Positions 32,934-40,340 of a DNA stretch of 40,340 bases are shown one piece after another. The notes under the pieces are model-generated. The model was not told the DNA's origin. It saw only the letters and a program-made list of their open reading frames with translations, and ran no database searches. The translations under genes and the position numbers were made by a program. The stretch lies in contig VBBQ01000032.1 of the NCBI GenBank assembly GCA_005888755.1, positions 1 through 40,340 of the forward strand, written 5' to 3'. Each line of letters begins with the position of its first letter. Position 1 is the stretch's first letter. Origin of the DNA: Candidatus Bathyarchaeota archaeon. GTDB taxonomy: Archaea; Thermoproteota; Bathyarchaeia; 40CM-2-53-6.

Positions 32934-33059
32934 GGCGCTTCATGATTTCCTTCGTCCGATAACGGTTTCCTTAGCGCAGGGGAGCCCGGCTTGGGGGCAA
33001 GGATTAGTTTAAAGTGGGGAAGAGCGAATTTTGAGCTTAGAGAATCTTTGAAGGCTAAC

Positions 33060-33836
33060 ATGAGCAATTTTCTGAGAGACGGAAAAGGGATGCTACTCGC
33101 ATATGATCAGGGTTTCGAACACGGACCCTCAGCAGACTTTAACGATAAGAACATCGATCCAAACTATATCCTCGACATCGCGGCAAAGGGAGATTTTACT
33201 GGATTAGTGCTGCACAAGGGTATTGCCGAAAAATACTACACAGGAAAAATCCCGCTCATCGTAAAGCTAAACGGAAAGACCAGCCTGCCCAAGGGCGAAC
33301 CGGTCTCAACCCAAGTTTGTAGTGTGGAAGAGGCCGTCAGCTTGGGAGCGAAGGGCGTGGGATACACCATCTATCTGGGGAGCGCTCATGAGAGCCTCAT
33401 GCTACAAGAGTTTGGCGAGATTCAAGAGGAGGCTCACGACGACGGGATTCCAGCCATCGCCTGGATCTATCCGAGGGGTGAGGCTGTGAAGAACGATACC
33501 AGCCCGGAAATAGTGTCGTACGCTGCGCGGGCCGGCCTTGAGGTCGGTGCTGATGCTGTCAAAATCAAGTACTCTGGGTCGCCTGAGACTTTCAGCTGGG
33601 CGATTAAGGCGGCTGGGTTGATCAAAGTATTCATGTCGGGTGGACCTAAAGCGCCAACCGACGAGACATTCCTCAGCCAGGTTAAAGGAGCGATGGACGG
33701 CGGGGCCGCCGGTCTAGCAGTCGGCCGAAACGTCTGGCAGCACCAAGAACCGCTCAAGATGGCGTCGGCTCTCAAAGAGATCATTTTCAACGGCCGTGCA
33801 GTCGACAAGGCATTACAGCTCGTCGTAGCCCAGTGA
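33060..33836 (+). CDS. fba: class I fructose-1,6-bisphosphate aldolase (archaeal DhnA type)
   Basis: It joins or splits fructose bisphosphate and triose phosphates. The 258-residue protein begins with ATG 33060 (MSNFLRDGKGMLLAYDQGFEHGP). The Schiff-base lysine is expected in GADAVKIKYSG (Lys168 or Lys170 by this numbering), and phosphate binding is in MSGGPKAP and GLAVGRNVWQ. The upstream frame to 32991 is open but precedes the domain; the TATA-like tttaaa at 33008-33013 would put the transcript start between. FBPase starts 15 bases after its stop and TIM follows, a gluconeogenic operon. Confidence 0.94.
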   Translation: MSNFLRDGKGMLLAYDQGFEHGPSADFNDKNIDPNYILDIAAKGDFTGLVLHKGIAEKYYTGKIPLIVKLNGKTSLPKGEPVSTQVCSVEEAVSLGAKGVGYTIYLGSAHESLMLQEFGEIQEEAHDDGIPAIAWIYPRGEAVKNDTSPEIVSYAARAGLEVGADAVKIKYSGSPETFSWAIKAAGLIKVFMSGGPKAPTDETFLSQVKGAMDGGAAGLAVGRNVWQHQEPLKMASALKEIIFNGRAVDKALQLVVAQ

Positions 33837-33851
33837 AGAAGTAGGTTCTCG

Positions 33852-34772
33852 ATGGCGGCACGGAAACTGCGCGAGCTTCTCGAGACCGAGGACCGGAGTC
33901 TGGCCAAGCTCGTCGAGCTTCTTGCTGAACTATCCCTCAGGATTGTGCGGGAGATTCCAAGAGCCTTGGGAATGACAGAGGGAGTGAATATTTACGGGGA
34001 TCAACAGACGGAGCTTGATGTCTGGTCTAATGGGCTTCTGACCAAGAGGCTGCTTAGAAGTGGGCTGGTTCGACAGGTGGCTTCCGAGGAGATGGAGACG
34101 GTCATGAGCGCCGATCACGGTGAGTATACTGTTGCTCTGGATCCATTGGACGGGTCCTCGAATATCAAGACGAACAATCTTATGGGCACAATTATCGGAA
34201 TCTATCATGACAAGCCTCTGCCTGCTGCTGGCCACGACCTCTTGTCCGCGCTTTACTTCCTCTATGGACCCTATGTTGAAGCGGTCGTGGGAACGAAGAC
34301 GGGCGTCTATCTTGCATCGCCGGCGGGGCGGGGCACGGGGGCTTCCAAGTTCATCTCAACCGGAGAGCCACACCGATTGCCCTCGAAAGGCTCGGTCTAC
34401 GGGATCGGAGGCTCACGGGACAAATGGACGGTGAAGGTTCGCGAGTTTGCTGATAGGCTTGAGAAGCGGAAACTGAAGTTCCGATATGGCGGTTCTTTCG
34501 TTGGTGACTATAATCAAGTATTAGGGACCGGCGGGTTCTTCGCCTATCCGGAGTTACTCGATGCACCGAATGGAAAGTACCGATTGCAGTTCGAATCGAA
34601 CCCGATAGGGTACATAACTGAGAGGGCTGGGGGAAAGGCTAGTACTGGAAAAGAGAGAATTCTAGATGTTGAACCTGTCAGTATCTCGCAACGTGTTCCC
34701 ACTTATTTGGGGAACAAGGATCTGGTTTCCGAATTTGAAGAACTCTCAGGTACAAGTGCCGGTCTTTCCTAG
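33852..34772 (+). CDS. fbp: class I fructose-1,6-bisphosphatase
   Basis: It removes the 1-phosphate of fructose 1,6-bisphosphate, the committed gluconeogenic step. The 306-residue protein has the inositol-phosphatase-fold metal motif DPLDGSSNI (Asp97, Asp100), an upstream metal Glu pair in ASEEMETV, and sugar-phosphate binding KFRYGGSFVGDYNQ, with NPIGYITERAGGKAS near the end. This is the bacterial/eukaryal class I type, not the bifunctional archaeal FBP aldolase/phosphatase. The N-terminal 25 residues are helical and may be regulatory. It lies between aldolase and TIM. Confidence 0.94.
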   Translation: MAARKLRELLETEDRSLAKLVELLAELSLRIVREIPRALGMTEGVNIYGDQQTELDVWSNGLLTKRLLRSGLVRQVASEEMETVMSADHGEYTVALDPLDGSSNIKTNNLMGTIIGIYHDKPLPAAGHDLLSALYFLYGPYVEAVVGTKTGVYLASPAGRGTGASKFISTGEPHRLPSKGSVYGIGGSRDKWTVKVREFADRLEKRKLKFRYGGSFVGDYNQVLGTGGFFAYPELLDAPNGKYRLQFESNPIGYITERAGGKASTGKERILDVEPVSISQRVPTYLGNKDLVSEFEELSGTSAGLS

Positions 34773-34784
34773 AACCTTCTGGGG

Positions 34785-35483
34785 TTGAGTCGAATAAGAC
34801 GGATCCGAACCCCTCTCATACTTGTGAACTTCAAGACCTACGTTGAAGCCACAGGCAAGAGGGGCGTTGAACTCGCCAAAATCGCTGACCAGGTCTCGAG
34901 AGATAGTGGAGTAACCATCGCTGTTGCACCACAGTTCACTGACCTGAAGACCGTGACCGAGTCTGTCGAGATACCCGTTTTTAGCCAGCACATCGACCCA
35001 ATCAAACCTGGACCCTATACAGGCCATATACTGGCCGAAGCAGTTAAGGCCGCAGGCGCCTCAGGAACGATTCTGAACCACTCTGAGAAACGAGTCAAGA
35101 TTTCAGAGATCGAAGAGATTCTCTCCTTCGCAAATGCCTCCGATCTTGTGACGCTGGTGTGCACCGACACTCCCGGGGTTAGCGCAGCCGTCGCGTCCCT
35201 AAGCCCTGACATGATCGCCATAGAACCTCCAGACCTCATAGGGACCGGGGTTTCCGTCTCGAAAGCTCGACCAGAGCTAATCACAAATGCGATCAAACGG
35301 ATCCGATCAGTCAACAGCTCTGTTGACATACTGTGCGGTGCGGGAGTAAGCACTCCAGAGGACGTCGGCAAAGCACTTGAGCTCGGAACCCATGGCGTGC
35401 TGGTTTCTAGCAGCGTCGTGAAGGGGACGAATCCGACTCAGCTATTGGAGAACATGACCGACGAGGTTCTCAGGTCAAAGTAA
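34785..35483 (+). CDS. tpiA: triosephosphate isomerase (archaeal type)
   Basis: It interconverts dihydroxyacetone phosphate and glyceraldehyde 3-phosphate. The 232-residue length is the compact archaeal form. Catalytic residues are visible: Lys in LVNFKTY, His in TILNHSEKR and Glu in AIEPPDLIGTG. The phosphate-binding loop is ILCGAGVSTPEDV, followed by GVLVSSSVVKG. The start is TTG, 12 bases after the FBPase stop. It completes an operon carrying trioses to fructose 6-phosphate. Confidence 0.95.
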   Translation: MSRIRRIRTPLILVNFKTYVEATGKRGVELAKIADQVSRDSGVTIAVAPQFTDLKTVTESVEIPVFSQHIDPIKPGPYTGHILAEAVKAAGASGTILNHSEKRVKISEIEEILSFANASDLVTLVCTDTPGVSAAVASLSPDMIAIEPPDLIGTGVSVSKARPELITNAIKRIRSVNSSVDILCGAGVSTPEDVGKALELGTHGVLVSSSVVKGTNPTQLLENMTDEVLRSK

Positions 35484-35543
35484 GAGTTCTTCATTGTCAG
35501 TGGCTAAATAGCAGCGAAAACGTTCAAGGTCGGTCGTGAATCT

Positions 35544-36029
35544 ATGGCATCATTCAAGGGAACCGCAGCCCTTCGAATCCTAGCTTACGGGTCTGCTCTC
35601 TCAACCTATGTGCTGATCGTTATCGGAGGCTACGTTGTCTTTAGCGGCTCTGGATTGGCCTGCGGTAGTTCTGGCCCAGATTCTTGGCCACTGTGCAACG
35701 GACAGGTCATCCCCACTCTCTCGGGACCAGTTCTCGTAGAATGGACCCACAGGCTGTTCACAGTGGTCGTTGGACTCTTCGTGCTTGGAACAATGATAGT
35801 CGCTTGGACACGATACAGAGAGGAAAAGAGGGTCCTTCAATTATCGACTGTCAGTTTTCTTACTCTCTTAGGCCAGATCTTGCTCGGGATGGTAACTGTG
35901 AAAACTGACCTGGATCCCCTAGTGAGTACGGCTCACCTCGCTGTGGCCTCCGCGTTGTTTTCCGCCGTCATACTAAACGCGATTACTGTAAGAAGGATCA
36001 CATCTTCGTCCCATTTGCTTTCTAGATAA
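35544..36029 (+). CDS. ctaA: half-size heme A synthase (CtaA/COX15 family)
   Basis: It oxidises heme O to heme A for the terminal oxidase. The 161-residue protein has four membrane helices instead of the eight of bacterial CtaA, the half-size form known in some archaea, which presumably dimerises. Heme-ligand histidines are in VEWTHRLF and VSTAHLAVASALF. The Cys-containing loop GLACGSSGPDSWPLCNGQV matches the ACG..WPLCNG segment of the family. It lies just upstream of the oxidase subunit genes, so the oxidase probably contains heme A. Confidence 0.9.
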   Translation: MASFKGTAALRILAYGSALSTYVLIVIGGYVVFSGSGLACGSSGPDSWPLCNGQVIPTLSGPVLVEWTHRLFTVVVGLFVLGTMIVAWTRYREEKRVLQLSTVSFLTLLGQILLGMVTVKTDLDPLVSTAHLAVASALFSAVILNAITVRRITSSSHLLSR

Positions 36030-36064
36030 TGGCTATTCCCGTTCGTTATAGTCAGTGCATAACG

Positions 36065-36073
36065 CTTTAAAAA
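36065..36073 (+). promoter_or_regulatory. TATA-like box for the oxidase operon
   Basis: ctttaaaaa lies about 41-49 bases before the subunit II ATG. It would give a leader of about 15-20 bases and suggests that subunit II begins its own transcript separate from ctaA. Confidence 0.5.
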
Positions 36074-36113
36074 CGAGGAGGCCGAGACGAAGAAAAATCA
36101 AGAGACATAGAAG

Positions 36114-36806
36114 ATGGCGATCTCCAACACTCAAGTAATTTTCGACAATCTCTACGGCATCTTCACCTATCTCGCCTTCCTTGTTGGAATAATCGTTTTC
36201 GCGCTGATGGCATACCTGATAATCAGGTACCGCGCGAAAAAATCTTCAAGCGATCCCGAAGATACACCCCGGCTCGGCCGCATTCCAACCTCACGCGGTC
36301 ATGGTCGAAACGTGTTAGTCACCGTAACGCTTTCGACGTTCCTTTTGGCCGTCTTGATAATCACGTCGTTTGCCGCTGTGGATACGCTTTTCCCCAATAA
36401 CCCCCCAAATGCCACGTGGTGCTACAGCATTGCCGCCTACAATCAGACCCAAACCGCGGGACAAAGTTGCCCACGCCTGGACGTCACAGGTCACCAGTTC
36501 TATTGGGTTTTCACATATCCGGGCGCTCGATCGTACACCAATTTTTTCAGGGTGCCTGTTAACACGACGGTCGTCCTTGACGTTACCAGCGCGGATGTTT
36601 TCCACGATTTCGGGATTATACAGTTCAAGATCAAAACAGACGCGATTAAGGGACGAACCAACACCATCTGGTTCATCCCCTACCAGACCGGGACTTACAC
36701 AATCCAGTGTTTTGAGTTGTGCGGGACTGGACACGTCGGAATGATCGCAACTCTGGCCGTTATGAACGTCACAGCTTTCCAGAGCTGGTACGGCAGTGCA
36801 AAGTGA
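36114..36806 (+). CDS. coxB: heme-copper oxidase subunit II with CuA site
   Basis: It accepts electrons from a soluble or membrane copper protein or cytochrome. The 230-residue protein has two N-terminal membrane helices (about 12-35 and 62-85) and a cupredoxin domain outside. The CuA ligands are complete: His164 (VFHDFG), then Cys199, Cys203, His207 and Met210 (CFELCGTGHVGM). The aromatic electron-entry patch GHQFYWVFTYPG is present. A complete CuA means a cytochrome-c-oxidase-like donor rather than quinol. Its TGA stop lies four bases before the subunit I ATG. Confidence 0.96.
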   Translation: MAISNTQVIFDNLYGIFTYLAFLVGIIVFALMAYLIIRYRAKKSSSDPEDTPRLGRIPTSRGHGRNVLVTVTLSTFLLAVLIITSFAAVDTLFPNNPPNATWCYSIAAYNQTQTAGQSCPRLDVTGHQFYWVFTYPGARSYTNFFRVPVNTTVVLDVTSADVFHDFGIIQFKIKTDAIKGRTNTIWFIPYQTGTYTIQCFELCGTGHVGMIATLAVMNVTAFQSWYGSAK

Positions 36807-36810
36807 CCAT

Positions 36811-39231
36811 ATGAGCCAGGATATCCTCCCACCTAGAATCAGGAGGTGGCTGTTCACAACCAACCATAAGGAAGTTGGAATCCTCTACCTCGTTACGGCC
36901 CTCTTCTTCTTCGTCGCAGCTGGATTATTGGCTCTCACCATGAGGACACAGCTGTCCGTTCCGGACAATCATGTGCTGACCGAGACCCTGTACAATCAAT
37001 TCGTAACAGTGCACGGCCTCCTGATGATATTTTGGGTTCTGTCCCCATTCGCCTTTGGCTTCGCGAACTACATCATTCCACTACAAATTGGAGCTCGGGA
37101 CCTTGCATTCCCGAGGCTCAACGCGATGAGTTACTGGTTCTACCTGTTCAGCGGCGTGGCCATCATCATGAGTTTTATCTTCGGGGCCCCGGACCTCGGC
37201 TGGACGCTCTATTCTCCTCAGACCGCAATCCAATTCTCCCCGTCCATCGGACTCAACGTAGGAGCTGCCGCTCTCATCCTGATTACCGTCTCAATAACAA
37301 TGAGCTCAGTGAACTTTCTTGTGACCATGTTCAAGATGCGAGCCCCGGGTATGAAGCTGAGGCATATGCCGGTCTTTCCATGGGCGATTCTGGTCACTAT
37401 CTTCATGATGCTCTACGCGTTTCCATCTTTTCTAGCCGCCGTTCTCTTGCTGTATGTTGACCGGGCATTCGGAACTTTCTATTTCTCTTCAATTCAAGGT
37501 GGAGCACTGCTCTGGGACAATGTCTTCTGGTTCTTCGGGCATCCTGAAGTCTACATCGTCCTGTTTCCTGCAATAGGCCTTATCGCCGATGTCATTCCGA
37601 CATTCACTCGCCGACCCCTCTATGGCGCCAAGTATGTCATTGGTTCTATGATAGCTGCTGCGATCATCAGCTTCATCGTTTGGGGTCATCACATGTTCGT
37701 GACAGGAATCGGATTGACCTCAACCAAGTTGTACACTGTCACAACAATCGCGGTTTCCCTGCCCTTTGATGTGATGGTAATCGCAATGATCGAGACTCTG
37801 ATCAAAGCGCGGATCAAGCTCAAGGCAGCCGCACTTTTTGCGCTAGGAGCTATCGCCCTCTTCGTGATTGGCGGGATCACCGGCGTGTATCTCGCGTCTG
37901 TGGCTCTTGATCACGCATTAAGAGGTACGTATTTCGTCGTTGCTCACTTCCATTACATCATGGTCGGTGGAAGTATCATGGGACTGATCGCCGGATTGTA
38001 CTACTGGTTTCCAAAATTCACTGGAAGAATGTACAATGAAACAGTCGCCAAGATCCATTTTGTAGTTTCCTTCATTGGGTTCAACATTCTCTATTTTCCG
38101 ATGTTTCTCTTGTTGGATATGCCACGGAGAATACAGACATACGCCCCGGACACGGGATGGGGATCCCTGAACTCGCTTGCAACCCTCGGGGGCTTCATCT
38201 TCGGTGGGGCGCAGGTACTGCTCTTCCTAAACCTCTTCCTGAGCCAGCGGAAGGGATTGCCCTCTGGGCCGAATCCCTGGGATGGCTGGACGCTGGAGTG
38301 GTCCCTTCCTTCCCCGCCTCCGGCCCATGACTTTGATACTATACCGACTATTGCTGAAGACGGCACTTACCATTTCGGGGACAGCCCCGGACTGCCAAAT
38401 GGGGCTGGGTATCCGAACGGCTCCAAGATAGGAAACGGTTATTCACACTCTCACCTTGAAGGTTTAAGCGCTTGGCCGATTGTCGTGGCTTTCGCTGCGT
38501 TCATCTTCTTCCTCGGGTTAACGATAGGACAACCTAACAACCCGACGACTCCAGTTACCTTTCAGCCCTTCTGGCCGTTGATAGCGGATGGCGCTATCCT
38601 TGGCGTCATCGCGCTTTATGGTTACAGCAGAGAAAGGTTCTCGGTGCATGAAGAGACTCGCACAGAGAGCTGGCCGTTCCGGGAGGTTCCAAACGTCAAA
38701 CTTGGAATCTGGACGTTCTTGGGTGCCGAAGTGATCTTTTTCGGGGTACTCATCGGCGCATACTTTTTCGTTCGAACCAACTCCCCTACATGGCCTGAAA
38801 TCGGGTCACTATTCGATATCCGGAACGGGTTTGCAATGACGCTAGTTCTGTTGACGAGTAGTCTCACCGCGATAATGGCTCTCGTCTCGGCAAAAATAGG
38901 ATCACGCAACGGGTTGATCTCAAGTTTGTTGGCAACCTTTGGACTTGGGGTTGCGTTTCTTTACATAAAGTCAACCGAGTGGGTCTATCTCGGAACGCAC
39001 GGGGTGTTCTCCGTTGCAAGCGGCCTCCCCGCGACAAGCTATTTCATCACCACGGGAACCCACGGGGTTCACGTTTTCGCGGGCATGCTCATGACACTGT
39101 ATCTGCTAGTCAACAGTCTAAAAGGACGCTATCTCAAGGGCGATCATCAAGCAATTGAGCACTTCGGTCTCTACTGGCACTTCGTCGACATTGTCTGGGT
39201 GTTTCTCTTCCCATTGTTCTATCTCATCTAG
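36811..39231 (+). CDS. coxAC: heme-copper oxidase subunit I fused to subunit III
   Basis: It is the catalytic core of an oxygen-reducing proton pump. The 806-residue protein starts at ATG 36811 (MSQDILPPRIRRW). The subunit I half has heme and CuB ligands His68, His244, His293, His294, His379 and His381 (VHGLLMIFW, FGHPEVYI, WGHHMF, HFHYIMVGG). Tyr248 is the cross-link residue and Glu246 the D-channel glutamate, marking an A1-type oxidase. After a hydrophilic Gly/Pro linker (about 505-550) the subunit III half carries PNVKLGIWTFLGAEVIFFG, THGVHVFAGM and YWHFVDIVWVFLFPLFYLI. Fusion of I and III is known in SoxM-like and Nitrososphaeria-like oxidases. Confidence 0.96.
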   Translation: MSQDILPPRIRRWLFTTNHKEVGILYLVTALFFFVAAGLLALTMRTQLSVPDNHVLTETLYNQFVTVHGLLMIFWVLSPFAFGFANYIIPLQIGARDLAFPRLNAMSYWFYLFSGVAIIMSFIFGAPDLGWTLYSPQTAIQFSPSIGLNVGAAALILITVSITMSSVNFLVTMFKMRAPGMKLRHMPVFPWAILVTIFMMLYAFPSFLAAVLLLYVDRAFGTFYFSSIQGGALLWDNVFWFFGHPEVYIVLFPAIGLIADVIPTFTRRPLYGAKYVIGSMIAAAIISFIVWGHHMFVTGIGLTSTKLYTVTTIAVSLPFDVMVIAMIETLIKARIKLKAAALFALGAIALFVIGGITGVYLASVALDHALRGTYFVVAHFHYIMVGGSIMGLIAGLYYWFPKFTGRMYNETVAKIHFVVSFIGFNILYFPMFLLLDMPRRIQTYAPDTGWGSLNSLATLGGFIFGGAQVLLFLNLFLSQRKGLPSGPNPWDGWTLEWSLPSPPPAHDFDTIPTIAEDGTYHFGDSPGLPNGAGYPNGSKIGNGYSHSHLEGLSAWPIVVAFAAFIFFLGLTIGQPNNPTTPVTFQPFWPLIADGAILGVIALYGYSRERFSVHEETRTESWPFREVPNVKLGIWTFLGAEVIFFGVLIGAYFFVRTNSPTWPEIGSLFDIRNGFAMTLVLLTSSLTAIMALVSAKIGSRNGLISSLLATFGLGVAFLYIKSTEWVYLGTHGVFSVASGLPATSYFITTGTHGVHVFAGMLMTLYLLVNSLKGRYLKGDHQAIEHFGLYWHFVDIVWVFLFPLFYLI

Positions 39232-39239
39232 GTGATTCA

Positions 39240-39551
39240 ATGAACACTACATACCTGTACCTTCTCGTCTTCGCGATTCTCGTGGGAAGTACCGACATAG
39301 AAGTCAACATCGTTGCACTGTATCCCTCAGCGTCAACCGGTGTGGCGATGCTTTTCGGAACAATCGCGCTTTCTTATGGCGTAATCGTGAGCATTCTCTT
39401 GGGATTGGCCGGGATGAAAGCACTGCTCATCGCATTGTTCTACCAGCACCTCAAATACGAGCCGAGATCTCTTTCGTCGTGGGTCCTAATTGGACTCGTC
39501 ATCGCCTCCTTATTGATGTCCTTAGTCTTCATCCAGCTGCATGTTCACTGA
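39240..39551 (+). CDS. oxidase subunit IV-like membrane protein
   Basis: The 103-residue protein has three membrane helices (about 5-25, 35-60 and 78-100) and the segment GMKALLIALFYQHLKYE between helices 2 and 3. That matches the KA.LV.L.FMHLKYE signature of prokaryotic cytochrome c oxidase subunit IV. It probably stabilises the complex. It begins eight bases after the fused subunit gene. Confidence 0.85.
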   Translation: MNTTYLYLLVFAILVGSTDIEVNIVALYPSASTGVAMLFGTIALSYGVIVSILLGLAGMKALLIALFYQHLKYEPRSLSSWVLIGLVIASLLMSLVFIQLHVH

Positions 39552-39662
39552 GAGTCATTGCCGATGAGAGGATCGCGACCTTGTCGTTCCGAAAGAAAGG
39601 TAAGGAGTCGGTCTATACCATGAATATGCACAGGTACCGCACTTAGCTGGCGAATTCACTCC

Positions 39663-40340
39663 ATGATTAGCCAACGACTTTCTGGCCGGGTTCCCTCATT
39701 GGCAATCGTTCTCCTCGGCACACTCCTAGTGATCTTTGGATTCACCGCGTATCCCGTCGTAACCGCCTTAATTCCCACGGAGGTATCTCGTAGCGAAGAC
39801 TTTGTGATAGATTTCGCGTATTTCGCCTTGGGCGTTGACACACTCGGACTATGCATACTATTCTATGGCGCGACCAACTTTTTGACTAGCTGGTCAACAG
39901 GCGAAGCCCCGGGGCCCTCGCCCTCTATTGTTGGAGTAGTCGCCGCGGCCTTTGCCAAAAGTCGATATTCCCGGCTGCTCATCGCGTCTTCTTTCGCATA
40001 TGGCATATTCTATGCGTTCGCTTCCGGGTTAATCGTTTTTCAACCTGCTCTCAGGTTCTCAGATGTATATCACGTTGGGATACCATCGCTGGCTATCGCA
40101 ACTTGTTGCGGGCCAATCGGAGAAACCCCACAAGTCGTTGCGTACATCACTCAACACATAGGACTCCTTCTCGTTCCGGTCAACCTGCTTCTCCTCTTCT
40201 TGATTTCATGGCTCGTAGGTGTAAACGCGGGCTTTGCAGGTTATGTCCTATCGTTTCGAACGAAGAACGCTAGTATGGGCTGGTTCGGAGGGATAGGAGC
40301 CTTCATCGGCCTTTTTACCTCATGTCCAACTTGCGCAGGG
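39663..40340 (+). CDS. polytopic membrane protein near oxidase genes, partial (runs off window)
   Basis: An open frame from ATG 39663 to the end of the window gives 226 residues without a stop. Hydrophobic segments include SLAIVLLGTLLVIFGFTAYP, FAYFALGVDTLGLCILFYG, LLIASSFAYGIFYAFASG, QHIGLLLVPVNLLLLFLISW and the final GWFGGIGAFIGLFTSC. It ends at CPTCAG, a Cys pair within a membrane segment that looks like a copper- or redox-related motif. Context suggests a role in oxidase assembly or metal supply, but I know no named function. The C-terminus is missing. Confidence 0.75.
   Translation, partial: MISQRLSGRVPSLAIVLLGTLLVIFGFTAYPVVTALIPTEVSRSEDFVIDFAYFALGVDTLGLCILFYGATNFLTSWSTGEAPGPSPSIVGVVAAAFAKSRYSRLLIASSFAYGIFYAFASGLIVFQPALRFSDVYHVGIPSLAIATCCGPIGETPQVVAYITQHIGLLLVPVNLLLLFLISWLVGVNAGFAGYVLSFRTKNASMGWFGGIGAFIGLFTSCPTCAG

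Noticed and set aside
36315-36863. 182-residue minus-strand ORF opposite oxidase subunit II
   Set aside because: It is antisense to an unmistakable gene and has no motif of its own.

Overview
The window reads as a chromosome segment of a TACK-superphylum archaeon, most likely an aerobic, non-methanogenic member of the Nitrososphaeria/Caldarchaeia side. The evidence is a complete CdvA/CdvB/CdvC (ESCRT-type) division gene set, Alba, a thermosome subunit, a tRNA gene with bulge-helix-bulge introns, archaeal-type TIM and class I aldolase, and TATA-box promoters with short or absent leaders. The exact lineage cannot be fixed from sequence alone. Genes are dense on both strands; TTG, GTG and some apparently non-standard start codons (CTG, ATC) are used, and TAG is a common stop.

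Layout. 1-5300: tRNA-Asn(GTT) with three introns; a frameshifted PPOX-family gene and a DUF4287 gene; a two-gene glyoxylate shunt (isocitrate lyase, malate synthase A); a DUF1801 gene broken by an in-frame TAG; a small membrane protein; a short tandem-repeat tract. 5300-14000: a hypothetical gene, Alba, and a large cell-division locus. The locus has a divergent coiled-coil/zinc-ribbon protein, a palindrome-rich leader, then ESCRT-III-1, CdvA-1, CdvB (with winged helix), CdvC/Vps4, an Lrp/AsnC regulator, an FtsX/MacB-like small permease with its ABC ATPase, ESCRT-III-3 and CdvA-2. 14000-21300: a hypothetical gene, repeat copy A, a sugar nucleotidyltransferase, CysRS, Nudix, M24 peptidase, a small ribbon-helix-helix-like protein, a zinc alcohol dehydrogenase and small ORFs (one DUF5679). 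21300-30500: a membrane-anchored KaiC/RecA-like ATPase with a secreted domain, convergent with a soluble KaiC-like ATPase; a polytopic membrane protein; a kinase-like protein; repeat copy B; thermosome; two conserved hypotheticals; AsnRS; repeat copy C. 30500-40340: a D-2-hydroxyacid dehydrogenase and an FAD disulfide oxidoreductase; a gluconeogenic run (class I aldolase, class I FBPase, TIM); then a terminal-oxidase cluster (half-size CtaA, CuA subunit II, fused subunit I+III, subunit IV, and a membrane protein running off the end).

Together the metabolic genes describe growth on acetyl-CoA-yielding substrates: the glyoxylate shunt makes C4 acids, aldolase/FBPase/TIM carry carbon to hexose, and an A-type heme-copper oxidase respires oxygen. 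The most unusual part is the division locus: two ESCRT-III-CdvA pairs in the same gene order flank one winged-helix CdvB, one Vps4 and an ABC transporter of the FtsEX/MacB type. Also notable are the three-intron tRNA-Asn, a three-copy dispersed non-coding repeat with an internally duplicated motif, and the membrane KaiC-like ATPase.
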